Below are positions 32,222 through 43,760 of a DNA stretch of 64,000 nucleotides, piece by piece; the stretch's first letter is position 1; each line of letters starts with the position of its first letter. This DNA is from Azolla caroliniana (lineage: Eukaryota; Polypodiophyta): assembly GCA_043228905.1 (NCBI GenBank), contig JBHGNT010000003.1, forward strand, positions 9,176,001-9,240,000. Direction: 5' to 3'. Both the position numbers and the translations under genes were made by a program. A model generated the notes under the pieces. That model ran no database searches and was not told the DNA's origin. It saw only the letters and a list, made by a program, of their open reading frames with translations.

Positions 32222-32670
32222 TGTTGTCACCGGGCTGGACAAACTGCTAACACAGGGTGTCCCTTTAGAACACTTCACCAAAGGGGTGGTACGGTAAGGA
32301 ATATACAGACCGTAATACAGGACTGATCCTTCCCGTTCACTATCCGGTATGATTAACTTGATACATGTGTAGGATAATCACATTAAGCATAGAACGGTAT
32401 TAACAAGATACACAATATGTAAAGACACAACATCTCTCTATTAATTATCCGTCCTCAATTACATCATCTCCGGATCCTTTTATTGGTATCCGGTTGTGCT
32501 ACAAACCGGCAACCAGCTACGAACCGGTCCAGATCCGGATTGGCATACCGATTCTAGGTCCGTCTGTCCGATCTTATAATTATCATAACAATCTTATAAT
32601 TATCATAATTGGTCTAATTACAACTCCCAAAACCGACTCCCCTTTCATACTCTGGCCTAACCGGCCAACA
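32222..32670 (-). repeat. Element A 5' LTR
   Basis: 449 bp, homologous to 9212-9626. The TATA box of the other LTR (TATAAAAGG) reads AATAAAAGG here on the minus strand. On the element's strand TTTTGGCGAAGCGG follows the LTR, a possible primer site. Confidence 0.88.
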
Positions 32671-32675
32671 AGCAG

Positions 32676-33792
32676 CACACCCTAGTCTTGGGAGAGGTGC
32701 TTCGATGGATCCAGAAATATAATCTGCAATTGCAATGGAAGAAATGTCAGTGTGGTGCGACATCGTTGAAGTTCTTGGGATTTATCATTTCAGCCACTGG
32801 CATTAGCATGGATCCTGCAAAAATCAAAGCCATAATAGATTATCCAACACCAGCTAACGTCAAAACATTACAAAGTTTCCTAGGACTAGTGAATTTTTCA
32901 TTACGGTTCATACCACAGTTGGCCACAGTCACTCAACCTCTTCGAATGCGTTTGAAGAAGGGAACCCAATTCACGTGGTCCACTGCCTGCATAAACAGTT
33001 TTAATGAAGTAAAAAAACTCATCAAGGATACAACCACATTAGCTTTTCCTGATTTTAGCCGGACATTCCGAGTGCAGATAGATGCGTCTAATGTAGGAAT
33101 AGGTGTTGTATTGTTACAACAAGACCACACAAATGAATGGCGACCAATTGCTTACATCAGCCGAGCACTCACAAACGCAGAACAAAATTACTCAACAACA
33201 GAGAAGGAATTGTTGGCAGTGGTCTGGGCCTTTCAGAAATTCCACCCCTATTTGCATGGTACCACAGTGCAAGTCGAGACAGACCATCAGCCACTCCTGT
33301 CTTTGATCAACAAAAGTCATCCACCAGGACGGCTACTTAGGTTGGCACTACAGGAATACAAATTTACCCTAACTTACCGCCGAGGCCTCACGAATATAGT
33401 CGCAGATTCGTTATCCCGAATGGAGCATCAAGCCTCCCAATTGAAGATACAAAAGGATGAGCCCCCAACTCACCCCCAGCAAATTGCGGAGCTACAACAA
33501 CAAGACCCTACTATTAAAGAGATTATCCTACAAACCGAAGAAGGTAGGCAAAGTCACATCCATCGTAATTTTATAATTATTAATAACATTTTACATTTTG
33601 TAAGCCAAGGTCAACCACCACGAGTCTACATACCAGAGGCTCTTCGTTCAAGCTATCTAGAGTTCTACCATAGTAGTCAACTCGCCGGGCACTTCGGATT
33701 CCACAAGTTGTTACATCGCATTCGATCCCTCTACTATTGGCCCAAGATCCGTCAATCCATCTCTCAATTCTTGAAAGCATGCCCAACATGTT
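32676..33792 (+). pseudogene. Element K reverse transcriptase C-terminus, RNase H and integrase zinc finger
   Basis: Resumes the K frame with HTLVLGEVLRWIQKY, then FLGFIISATGISMDPAKI and VKTLQSFLGLVNF. RNase H follows: FRVQIDASNVGIGVVLLQQ, YSTTEKELLAVVWAFQKFH and VQVETDHQPLLSL. GLTNIVADSLSRM comes next, then the integrase HHCC finger (HSSQLAGHFGFHK...CPTC). Open for about 370 codons from 32688, ending in TAG at 33792 inside the 154-bp duplication. Surprisingly intact for the oldest element. Confidence 0.9.
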
Positions 33793-34011
33793 AGTCAATG
33801 AAGGCTCCTCAAACAATCGTATGGGACATTACACCCCATAGAAGTTACCGAGCCCTTCAAGTTGTTACATCGCATTTGATCCCTCTACTATTGGCCCAAG
33901 ATCCGTCAATCCATCTCTCAATTCCTGAAAGCATGCCCAACATGTTAGTCAATGAAGGCTCCTCAAACAATCGTATGGGACATTACACCCCATAGAAGTT
34001 GCCGAGCCCTT
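33704..34011 (+). repeat. 154-bp tandem duplication inside element K integrase
   Basis: Copies 33704-33857 and 33858-34011 are nearly identical, including CTACTATTGGCCCAAGATCC and ATGCCCAACATGTTAGTC. CAAGTTG occurs at the outer ends, consistent with microhomology or slippage. 154 is not divisible by 3, so the frame is lost. Confidence 0.93.
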
Positions 34012-34857
34012 CAAGTTGGTGGAATGGGACCTAATGGGCCCTTTCCCTACATCAATTCATGGCAATAAATACATTTTGGTAATAACTGAATACCTAACCC
34101 GCTGGTGTGAGGCAATTGCCCATGCACTACTTTAACGAGTTATTTATCCTCATGGTTGCCCGCGCCAACTGTTGTCGGACCAAGGATCACAGTTCCGTAG
34201 CGAGGTTATTCGCATACTTAGCCACAACTTGGGCATCACACAAATCTTCACATCGCCGTATTGTTCGCAGTCTAACGGGCTCACCGAACGCCTAAATCGA
34301 ACAATTAAACAAGTAATCTTAGCATATGTGGATCCATTACACCAATCATGGGATCAGGTTTTACCCTTTGTTGTCCATGCATACAATACCTCGATACAGG
34401 AATCTACTCGCATTAGCCCCTTTCGGGCATTGTATGGTCGCAATCCACGGCTGTCGCCAGACATACATGCCGTAAAAGTCCAACCTCACCGCACAGATGC
34501 AACCAAATGGTGGTTGCACCTCCAGATGCATTGGCCACTATTGTGACGTGCAATCCAACACAACCTGTGCATGGCCCAACAATGACAGAAAAAACATTTC
34601 GATGCTTCTCATACGCTGCTCGAGTTACAAGTAGGAGAAACAGTTCGAGTATACTACCCGATTTGCAAGCCCGGACTTTGTGAATCATTCATGCATAGAT
34701 GGTTAGGACCCTACATAGTTTTGGCACGCATCGGACCACAAACATATCGTTTGTGATGCACATCAAATTCTTCGGAGATAGTAGCTCACATATGCCGCAT
34801 GAAACGCATACCTATAGCTACCCTGGATGCAGGTGACGAGCGATCAACCAAGGATTA
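34012..34857 (+). pseudogene. Element K integrase core and C-terminus
   Basis: After the duplication: [15 protein letters not shown] with the first catalytic D, then SDQGSQFRSEVIRIL, CSQSNGLTERLNRTIKQ (with E), DQVLPFVVHAYNTS and SPFRALYGRNPRLS. Beyond the stop at 34544: LELQVGETVRVYYP and MHRWLGPYIVLARIGP (GPY/F module). Several stops and shifts. No clear chromodomain. Confidence 0.82.
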
Positions 34858-35078
34858 GATTAGAGATGCCCACGAGGTCGTTCCAGTTGACGATTCCCCT
34901 CTGGTTAGAGATGTGTGATTGCTAGGAAGAGGTCGTTCACCTCTGATTAGAAAGCCACAGTGAGGTCGCTCCTTTTGATTATGCAATAGAGTCTCTACAT
35001 TCATTGTAAACCCTGGGTTTTTACTTTTCAAAAAGGGGGGGAGAAAGAGGAGGGTTGGATAAACCCTAACACCCTTTT

Positions 35079-35093
35079 TCAAAAAGGGGGAAG
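35079..35093 (+). promoter_or_regulatory. Element K polypurine tract
   Basis: AAAAAGGGGGAAG immediately before the 3' LTR. Confidence 0.7.
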
Positions 35094-35221
35094 TTTTAGG
35101 TAGTGAGGCAAGAATGGGTCTAGTTAGTTAGGTGTAGCGCCAAGATGTGAAAGTTGTACCTAACATGACTATAAATAGAAAGGAAGGATGTCCAATGAGG
35201 GATCCTTTTTGGTGTATGTCA
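35094..35221 (+). repeat. Element K 3' LTR
   Basis: 128 bp matching 6850-6988; TATAAATA at 35170-35177; followed by TAGTAT, the target duplication. Confidence 0.82.
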
Positions 35222-35227
35222 TAGTAT

Positions 35228-36474
35228 TAACTCACCTTTATAGTGTAAAAAAAGGGGAGTTTATGAACCTTTATTCTATTTTTTTATTTAAAAAAACGAA
35301 TATTTTTATATTTATTATAGAAATATATTATATGATTAGTGTGAAGTCCCATTTTTAATGTTAGATACAAATATCCATAAATTTTGGGAGAATAAAAGTG
35401 AGGAAATAATGAACCTTTGTTTTATTTTATTTATTTATTAGAAATAAAAGGAGAACTTTTACATTTATTATAAAAATTTATTAGCGTCAAGCCCATTTTT
35501 TATTGTCACCGTCCCTTTTTTCATATCTAAGAAACTAAAAAGGATTGACTTCATCTACTCTCTTTTTATTTTTATTTTTAAACGAATACTTGACCATGCA
35601 TTTGTATACATATTCGTTTGAATTCGAATGGGAATATGTCAATCTATGTGTATATGTATGAATGTATTGTATTCTATGTATGTATCTATGTATTCTATGT
35701 ATATGTATGCTTGTGTCTATTTGTACCCAAATCATAAAGAGGCCTAATGAGGGAATTGCAGCCACAAACAAAGCGTGCCAATAAAAAAGCTGCCAGTAGG
35801 CGCCTGATGTCTGACACCCTCTGTCACCCGACTCTCAGGATAGGCACTCGACTCAAATTAGTCGCCCGACTAAGTCATAGGTAGATGCCTGACTCCAATG
35901 TAGACATAAAAAACTACCCAAAATTGTAAGTCTTAAAATTTCTTTTGACATCCGGATCATACACCAATATGCATCATTTCCACCAAAATCTTCCAATTAC
36001 ACCGAACTTAAAACTTAAAATAACAAATCAACTTAACATAAACTGAAAAATTGAAAATATTCCAGTATATTCCAATTACACCGAACTTAAAACTTAAAAT
36101 AACAAATCAACATAAAACATAAAACTTCAAAAATTACACAAACTTAAAACTAAAAGCTTCAAATAACAAATAAACTTAAAGCTTAACAATTTCCCGATCA
36201 CAAAATGTTCCATACATCACAAATTGCACAAAATTAAAGTCCTAAACCAAGATGATGAAAACTAAAGTCAAGATCATGGCTCTTGTGGGGATGATGACAA
36301 GCTACTGCCACACTTATTGTAGCAATTAGCACTTGAGTCCCTTGATGTCAAGCTCAAGCCATTGCAATGCAAGCATCGAACCTTCTCTGTCTCATATATT
36401 GGCAACCGCCGTCGTGTTAAACAAGGTAGACTAGGGGAAAACGATGAAGAACTATAATTTCACGTTTTCGTGGG
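35228..36474. other. AT-rich non-coding stretch between element K and element G
   Basis: Native sequence that once adjoined 6849. No gene seen. It contains two diverged halves of an AT-rich repeat (about 35266-35360 and 35405-35500), a TGTAT-rich stretch (35600-35715) and a GCCTGACT/GCCCGACT-like short motif recurring about five times (35805-35900). Confidence 0.6.
35991..36148. repeat. 79-bp tandem duplication
   Basis: TTCCAATTACACCGAACTTA starts at 35991 and again at 36070, followed by the same AAAATAACAAATCAAC string. Confidence 0.85.
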
Positions 36475-37090
36475 TGTCGTGAAGGAATTATTTCACGTTA
36501 TAAAAAATATACTCAAGTATTACACTAGGTGATATTTGAGAGACTTGAACACACAACCTTATATACCAAGTAGAAAAAACATACCACTAGGCTAAGTTGT
36601 TTTTTTTTAAAGATAAATATATAATGTAATTATCCCATGTAAATTAGAGCTCGAATGAGCGAGATGGGTATCATGCATCACACGTACTGCATGAGTGCTA
36701 AATGGCAATCATGCATCACATGCATTTAATGCATTCCATGCATTGTATGCATGTCTTGTACCCTCACATGTATCATATGCATGGGGGCATTTATATAAGA
36801 AAGGAAGAAAAATAAATAAAGGGGAGAGATAGGAATTAGCTCATTGAAAAAGTACCTTGTCTCTTAAAGTTGAAGTCAAGGGTGTAAAGCCATAATAATA
36901 ATATTTTTCTTCAACATCTTCTTCTTATCCGTCTTCTTCTCAACTATACCAAATTTCGATCTTCTCATGTGTAGCCTTGTTTATCTCACATCTTATGTTC
37001 ATCACATCTTCGTCTTTTTGTTAGCTTGGTGAATGTCCTTCTCGGTCCAAGACCCTGGTGGTTCCACTCGAGTGAAACACGCACACACGA
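36475..37090 (+). repeat. Element G 5' LTR (boundaries approximate)
   Basis: Starts TGTCGTGAAGG like B and C, ends near CACACACGAAA just before the primer site. TATATAAG at 36792-36799. GCATCACA-type short repeats lie at 36670-36780. Confidence 0.6.
36535..36600 (-). other. tRNA-like module in element G LTR
   Basis: Minus strand: TTAGCCTAGTGGTATG (A-box-like) at about 36595-36580, a spacer, then GTGTGTTCAAGTCTCTC (B-box-like) near 36550-36535. Confidence 0.5.
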
Positions 37091-37110
37091 AATTTTTTGG
37101 TGAACCCGAC

Positions 37111-37696
37111 ATGAAAGAAGCGGTAGGGAGGATCAAGGCGAGGATCCAACGATACGTGGAGATGGCATCCTCAAGCAATGAAGTGGGAGAATTTGAAAGA
37201 ATGATAGCAGTCGTGGAACAAATGATGAGATCCCGGGACAATGATGCGAGCGTGGAGAAGGTCGTTGACCGCGCTATGGAGGTCATGGGTCAATTTAATG
37301 GAACATTACAGAGGTCCTTGATGCATACAAAAGGGAGATGAATCAAAGGGATGTGACCCAAGCACGTCAAATATCAAGTTTTAAACAAGTTGCCGCTAAC
37401 AACGTCCAAAGGCGGGTCATCGAGTTTCAAGAAGGAAGGACAACGTGGTTCGAGTTTGAGAAAGCAATATTAGCGGAATTCATGGCTAAGGATTTGTCGA
37501 GGATGCTCGGGATATCTTGATGAAGTGGATAGAGAAGAAAAATAAAAAGATGAGCGCCTCGAGAGTATATGACGAGTTTAACCAAATGTTTAGTCGTCTC
37601 CCCACCATGGATCAAGCGTTGCTTGAGGAGGACAATACTTTGTACTTCCTGAAAGCTATGTTAAAGTTAATATGCGAAAGCTTTGACATACCGGTT
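37111..37696 (+). pseudogene. Element G gag fragment
   Basis: Starts MKEAVGRIKARIQRYVEMAS right after the primer site; VEKVVDRAMEVMGQFNG parallels IETVISTTGRFNG in C and IESMVGRVGCFDG in B. Then, with frameshifts, FKQVAANNVQRRVIEF, FEKAILAEFMAKD and SRVYDEFNQMFSRLPTMDQA. It is cut off by element H after DIPVY. Confidence 0.75.
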
Positions 37697-38151
37697 TATT
37701 AGAGATCTAGGTACTAAAGTAAGCTTAAGATAAGGATAAACTAATGATAGATAGAAAGGAGAAAGAGAAAGAAGGGTGCCGATCCACCCGACCACCCCCA
37801 AGCGAAGGGATCGAGACGGACTCGAGCCTCGATCGGCGTCCCATACCACCGCCGTGGCGTCGAGTCGTACCTAGTGCTGGCGCACTCGCTACAAGAGTTG
37901 ACCCACCACAAGACCATAGTCTTGATGTAGTCAAAAGGTGATCAAATGAGGGTAGCTAGGCCTCTTATTTATAGCGATACCCAAGGCCCCCAGGCAAGTT
38001 CACACTTGACCTAATGGGTTGTATCAATCCCGAGGATTAAAAGTAATCCTCCCCTTCTTTACACTCTCGTTTAACCCTCACACTTATCCACGTGTATAGA
38101 ATACTACGGTAAATTCTCACCACGGGATATTAAATGGTCATGCCCGTAACA
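37697..38151 (-). repeat. Element H 3' LTR
   Basis: On the element's strand TGTTACGGGCATG...CTCTAATA. The end is TAATA rather than the usual CA. TATAAATA on the minus strand at 37966-37973. Confidence 0.93.
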
Positions 38152-38155
38152 TACT

Positions 38156-39142
38156 CCCCTTCTTTAAAACATTGCACTCTTGTAATGGAAAGTTAGGGAA
38201 GTTTGTTCTTCGAGTATTCTCGCGTTCCCATGTGGCATCTTTGATAGATTTGTCCATCCATTTAATTTTAAATTCTAGGATTTCTTTAATACGTAACTTT
38301 TTTGTTTTAACATCGAGAATTCTTTCTGGTACATGTGGTTTCGAAGATAAATCTTTAGAAGTAACCAGAGTTTCAGTTGTAACTGTGTTGTCGCCAGAAC
38401 CTAGAAGTTCTTTTAGATGACTCACATGGAAGACTGGATGAATTCCAACACCATCGGGAAGAGCGAGACGATAAGCTAATGACCCAATGCGTTTGAGGAC
38501 TGTAAAAGGTCCACAAAACCGTGGGGCTAACTTAGCGCACTTACCCGTAGACAATGTCTTAGAATTGTGAGGTACACGTAAAAATACCTTCTGTCCAGGG
38601 TTGAATACACGAGGTTGCCTATGATGGTCGGCATAAAAACGCGCTCTATCTTGAGCTGTTTTTATATTATCTCGTGCAGTATGCAACATATCTTGCATAT
38701 CCCGAAGAAAGTTTTGCGTACTTCGCAACTCATCATGATGTATATTAACATCAATCGGGGCTCGTGGCTGAAAACCATACATCAACATAAATGGACTATA
38801 TCCCGTCGATGTATGCTTGGAGCTGTTATAAGCAAACTCCAAAATTGGGAGATAACGTTCCCATTTTGTTGGTTTTGCACCAACGTATGCTCGAAGCATG
38901 TCCTCAATAATTTGATTTACTCGTTCTGTCTGTCCATCGGATTGAGGATGATCCGTGGAGCTCATGCTCAACGTAGTTTCTAACTTCTTAAAGACTTGCG
39001 TCCAGAAGTCACTAGTAAACTTTGGATCTCGATCACTCACAATATCCATCGGTAACCCATAAAAACGAAATAATTCGTCAACGAATTGGTAAGCCAATTT
39101 AGGAGCTGTTACTGTGGTTTTAGTAGCAATAAATCTGGCCAT
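38156..39142 (-). pseudogene. Element H integrase core and chromodomain-like C-terminus
   Basis: Open for 334 codons: MARFIATKTTVTAP, VSDRDPKFTSDFW, DHPQSDGQTERVNQIIEDML, LPILEFAYNSSKHTST, GQKVFLRVP, RFCGPFTVLKRIG, PVFHVSHLKELL, then ERILDVKTKKLRI, EFKIKWMDKSIKDATWE. The last segment resembles the chromodomain (ILD....R......KWK......TWE). The first catalytic D lies upstream in the damaged part. The frame extends almost to the polypurine tract. Confidence 0.88.
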
Positions 39143-39606
39143 TTTAGTTAGTCAATCAACGACAACCCAGATGGCATCATGACCTTTTTGGGTGCGAGGA
39201 AGGCTAACAATAAAATCCATGGATATACTTTCCCACTTATTATTGGGAATGTCCAAGGGATGTAAAAGTCCTGCGGCTTTATGTCGCTCGGCTTTGTTAA
39301 CCTGACACTGGTGACATTTAGTCACATAGCTATGTATGTCAGGACGTATCTTAGGCCAATAAAATTGAGTGGAGATGAGAACGAGTGTACGATGTATTCC
39401 AGGGTGCCCTGCTGAGGGGGCATCATGGCATTAAAAAAGAATCCTCTTTTTGACCTGGGGTCAAAATCTGGAACACAAACCTTCCCATTACGGTAGAGCA
39501 AACCGTTAGCAATGTCGAAGTATTCCTTCGAGGATGTGGTGGTGTTTGTTCCAGACTCAACTCTTGCCCAGTATTTTGCAAAATAACTGTCATCAGGATA
39601 CTTTCC
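39143..39606 (-). pseudogene. Element H integrase N-terminus, damaged
   Basis: Minus strand reads FDIANGLLYRNGKVCVPDFD at about 39520-39460. Then, with frameshifts, an H.GTLEY/H-type finger remnant, C..C (CHQCQVNK in one frame near 39320-39300) and a WESISMDFIVSLP-like string near 39230-39190 carrying the first catalytic D. Several stops. Confidence 0.65.
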
Positions 39607-41565
39607 TCAAAGGTGATCATAAAGATCTGATGTTATTTTAGTGAAGCTAAGCATGTTAACTTCACGGATGTGACTTAATGCATCAGCGACAGTGTTCATG
39701 GAACCTTTACGATATCGTATGGAAAAATCAAAGTCCTGGATGAGATCAGCCCATCGTGCCTTACGACCTTTCAGGTCTTGTTGGTCACAAAAATATTTCA
39801 AGGACTCGTGGTCCGTAGTTACCACAAAGCGATTTCCATAAAGATAATGGCGCCATGTTTTGAGTGCATGTATAACTGCAAATAATTCCGTTTCTTGAAC
39901 AATATACCGACATTGAGCAGAATCAAGTTTCTTACTCTCGAATGCTATTGGTTTACCATCTTGATATAAGACAACACCTATAGCATAATCGCTTGCATCA
40001 GTTTCAACCTCAAAAGGTTTTGAAGGATCGGATAAAAGAAGTGAAGGAGCCTTGCAAACCAGGTCCTTGAGTTCCTTAAAGGCGAGGCCTAGTGTAGCAT
40101 TCCACACAATAGGTTTTGTAGACTTACGCGTTTGACCTTTTAAAAGATCAGTAAACGGCATCGTCAATTGGGAGTAATTACGAAGAGACTTTCGCAAAAA
40201 CCCGACAAAACCAAGGAATGATCGAACTTCTCGAATATTCCGAAGAGTGGGCCAAAGCTTGATTTTCTCAATGCGAGAAGGATCAATTTCAACTCCTCGT
40301 TCGGTTATGAGATGTCCTAGATAAGTAATTGATTTCTTGAAGAACTCACATTTTGAGATCTTCGCATAAAACTGTTTGTCACGCAATGTTTGTAAAACAA
40401 AGCGGACATGTCTAGCATGTTCTTTTAATGTACGACTATAAACTAAAATATCATCCAAGAAAATAATGACAAATTTTCCAAGTTGTTCTCGGAAAATGTC
40501 ATTCATTTCTTGTTGAAAAGTAGCCGAAGCATTGGTCAAACCAAAAGGCATAACCAAAAACTCCTAATGGCCATAGTGTGTACGAAATGCCGTTTTAGGA
40601 ACATCATCCTCACTTATTTGTATTTGATGGTAGCCAGTACGGAGATCAAGTTTCGTAAAATACCGAGCTCCCTGGAGACGGTCAATTAGATCGTCAGCCC
40701 GGGGCAATGGGTACGAATTCTTGATCGTCACTTTATTCAAGCGTCGGTAATTAATACACATACGCCATGTGCTGTCTTTCTTTTTTACCAAGAGAACTGG
40801 TGCACCCCATGGAGATTTACTATAACGTATATAACCCATTCGTAAATAGTCCTTGAGTTGCTTAGATACCTCATCCTCTTCGGATCGACTTAAGCGATAA
40901 GGAGGTATACTTATTGGTGCAACACCAGGTACAATATCTATACGATGGTCTATATTACGTTTAGGAGGTAACCCATCAAGTAGTTCACTTGGAAAAACAT
41001 CATGAAAATCATTTAAGCTTTCATCAAGTTGTTGTTGTTCAAAATATGTTAATTGAACCGGGACATTATCGATATTGTAAACGTGAATGTCCGGATCAAG
41101 TACACAATAAAATAACGTACAACAAGACAACTCGGATATTGATGGACACGAGGAAACAATCAAGAGGGATTGTTTTTTTACACATTGAATAAAATGAGTA
41201 CAATCGTTCAGTACAAATGTAATTGAATGATGAACCCAATCAATAGATAAAGAAGAGTTTTTATTATAAAACCAGGGATAACCCAGTATTACATCGGAGG
41301 TACAAAGATTCATTACATGGAAGTCTACTTCCTCTATATAAGTATCAATAGAAATTCCTAATGAATGAATCGTCCCATTGATGTATTGTACTCTTCCATC
41401 AGCCAAGTGCACCGTGTAGGTGTGATCACTTATGGTGGGTTGGATTCCCCATATCTGAACCAAACGATCATTTACAAAATTGTGTGAGCTTCCTGAATCA
41501 AATAAAAATTGTACGGGAGATCCATTGATATACTTGTTTGCACGTAGTAAATCATTGGGACCCAA
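39607..41565 (-). pseudogene. Element H protease, reverse transcriptase and RNase H
   Basis: One frame with a single TAG at about 40560 (YGH*EFL; usual Y). Protease [14 protein letters not shown] and [72 protein letters not shown] and FLDDILVYS; RNase H VETDASDYAIGVVL, QETELFAVIHALKTW and VVTTDHESLKYF, then NTVADALSHI. A TGA ends the block at about 39605. Confidence 0.9.
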
Positions 41566-41598
41566 TACATAGTGAGGGAAATAACATTGACAATTACT

Positions 41599-42573
41599 TA
41601 AATGATGTGTATAGACCTGAAGGACATTAGGAATCTGACCTTAATGGTTTGCAACTTTAGCTTTGTTGTCGTGCTCTTTCCGTTGGAGCTTTCGACATTG
41701 ATCTTTTGTATGACCCTTCTTTTTGCAAAATATGCGAAAAGGATGTTGTCGCTTACAATCGTGATCCATGAATTCATTGGGTGTCTTGCGTTTCCCAATG
41801 AATTACGACTGCTTAGTCTCGGGCGCTTTGTTGGGTTTGTTGTGGTCCTTCTTTGAAGTGCGTTGATAGCGAAGAACTATTTCAACAGCCTCTTCTAAGG
41901 ATTTTGGATCCTTATCATGCACTATCCAGCGATAGTCCGAATTGGGGATGCCATTGACAAAACAAGCTATCAACCAATTGTCCCCTTCTAGACCCGATTT
42001 TTGGATTTGGGTTCTAGCATGGTGAACATAGTCTTCTAGCGAGGAAAATTTCTTGCTAGAGAGGTTCATTAAAGCTTGTGCCGCCTCGGTTCGAGAGGGA
42101 GGTTGCAAAAATTGGCCCTTATAAACTGTGACAAAATCTGTCTAGGTATCGGGCAATTTCCCCATAGTACGAAGCCCACGCCACCAGGCGGCGGCCTTAC
42201 CCCCGAGTTCTCGGTCGACATATGCATTCTTCGTACTATCTGGTGTGGGATAGAGCTCAAAATGAGACTCCCATCTTCCTAACCATGTGCAAATTGCTTC
42301 TTCGGTTCTTTCCTTTTTGTCTCCCGTAAATGGCTTAACGACAAATGATGGTTCACCTTGTTGCTCATCAGGTCTATTAGTCTCACGTTGTAGACTAATG
42401 ACACGTGCCTCAAGAGCACTCTGAGATTGCCGAAGTTCGGTCACCTGTTGAGCGGTGAAACTAAGGTATTGGGTTATTTGTGCCAAATATATCTCAGTGG
42501 ACATTTGTCCAAGAGGATTCCCTTGAGTTCCTTCCCCTTGAGCGGATGACATCGGGTCGTTAATTTGAGCCAT
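41599..42573 (-). pseudogene. Element H gag
   Basis: Starts MAQINDPMSSAQGEGTQGNP. Coiled-coil-like LTFTAQQ..ELRQSQSALEAR region, capsid GDKKERTEEAICTWLGRWES and LGGKAAAWWRGLR, a TAG at about 42141, then EDYVHHARTQIQKSGLEG. A decayed knuckle (FCKKKGHTKDQC, with the first Cys of the pair missing) follows near 41745-41700. Nonfunctional. Confidence 0.82.
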
Positions 42574-43007
42574 TAAAGATTATTTTTGGGAAAGAAATAG
42601 GATAAGGTCAGAGAGATAGTCATAACATCATGTCGTGATGTAAACATATCATGGGCAAACATTAATCGATATCATGATCTCACGTCAATACCCCTCTAGA
42701 CGTATGAGATGAGGTTTAAGATCATGTTACTATGGTAACACAAAGGTGTTTATGGGGGTGACAATTTAATGTCTTTCCTTGATCTCTATATCGATTTTTT
42801 CATGGCGGCTCCTCGAGGCTCAACCATGTATGTTCGCGTCATGAGTAGTTTATACACGAAAAAAATGTTAACAATAAACTATGTTTCTTTGCCCACATAT
42901 GTGGTTTCGGCTCTTAAAGTCCTATTACGAGGACCCCGAGGTGCACTTAGACCTTAAGTCTAAACATGTGTTACAGTCATATGTATCAAAGATGTTGTAT
43001 GGTCTTG

Positions 43008-43070
43008 GTCATATTTGAACTCGAGACCTCGAGAACAAATACATTAAACACTTGAGCCAACCAAGTAAGT
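43008..43070 (-). other. tRNA-like module in element H leader
   Basis: Minus strand: ACTTGGTTGGCTCAAGTGTT (A-box-like) at about 43066-43049, then TCGAGTTCAAATATGACC (B-box-like) at about 43024-43007. Confidence 0.45.
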
Positions 43071-43760
43071 TGCTCTTCTCGAATGCTTAATGTTTGATGC
43101 GTATAAGAGATATGCGAGGCATTTGATCATATATGTTTTTTTTAAAAGAACATATATGTCAAGGGTCCTTATTTCACCCTCATTTACCAAAACTATGTTG
43201 GTATGTTACCTAACCTCAAGTCTTGTAATTACGATGGCATACGCCAAAGTGCAACCTAATGGTCAAGCCAAATGAGCCCTCGTTTCGTAGTAGGCCCACG
43301 TGGCCCATCACATGGTCATGTCATTACGAATGCCTCTCGTAAGAACGAGCTCATGGTGGCATCGTATCCATGTAACGAGGGAGGGATGTTGGATATGTGT
43401 GTCATAGGAGCGACCTCACATGAAGTGGGTCAAGGCCTATGTTCTCAACATCATTGTGGCTATAGGCATTTCTTTATGTAATAAAATCGAAGACACCAAC
43501 GAGAATGTCAACAATAAAAAATTGTTGAAAAAAGGGATGGTGACAACGCCATTCTCATAAAAATGTGAGGACGGCCACCAAGATCCTTTCCCCGAAAAGG
43601 AAAACATTCGATATAAAGATCACGTAATATCAAATATACATATATGTTTATTTATCACATATATACGATCAAATATGTATACACGTGACCACATATGCGT
43701 ATATTAAAAAAAACCGTAACATCAAATAGCCAACATATGATGAAATTGAGACACGTAATC

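Larger units (their letters stand above)
9212..32670 (-). mobile_element. Element A: non-autonomous gypsy element carrying only LTRs and a coiled-coil ORF3
   Basis: Minus-oriented element with LTRs at 32222-32670 (5') and 9212-9626 (3'), both TGTTG...CAACA. Removing element C leaves only about 2.2 kb of internal sequence. All of that is homologous to ORF3 of element I, down to the C-terminus. There is no gag, protease, RT, RNase H or integrase. Total native length is about 3.1 kb. Movement would need enzymes in trans, probably from an I-like element. Confidence 0.85.
6850..35221 (+). mobile_element. Element K: Ty3/gypsy LTR retrotransposon, outermost of the left nest
   Basis: LTRs at 6850-6988 and 35094-35221 flank gag, protease, RT, RNase H and integrase on the plus strand. 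TAGTAT stands before the 5' LTR (6844-6849) and directly after the 3' LTR (35222-35227); the last base is ambiguous, so the target duplication is 5 or 6 bp. RT is interrupted by element A at 9211/32671. Without the insert K is about 4.9 kb. The two LTRs differ at roughly a tenth of positions by eye, plus an 11-bp indel, so K is the oldest insertion of this nest. Confidence 0.85.

Noticed and set aside
35060-35080. Telomere-like AACCCTAA string
   Set aside because: A single copy inside the 3' untranslated part of element K; no array.
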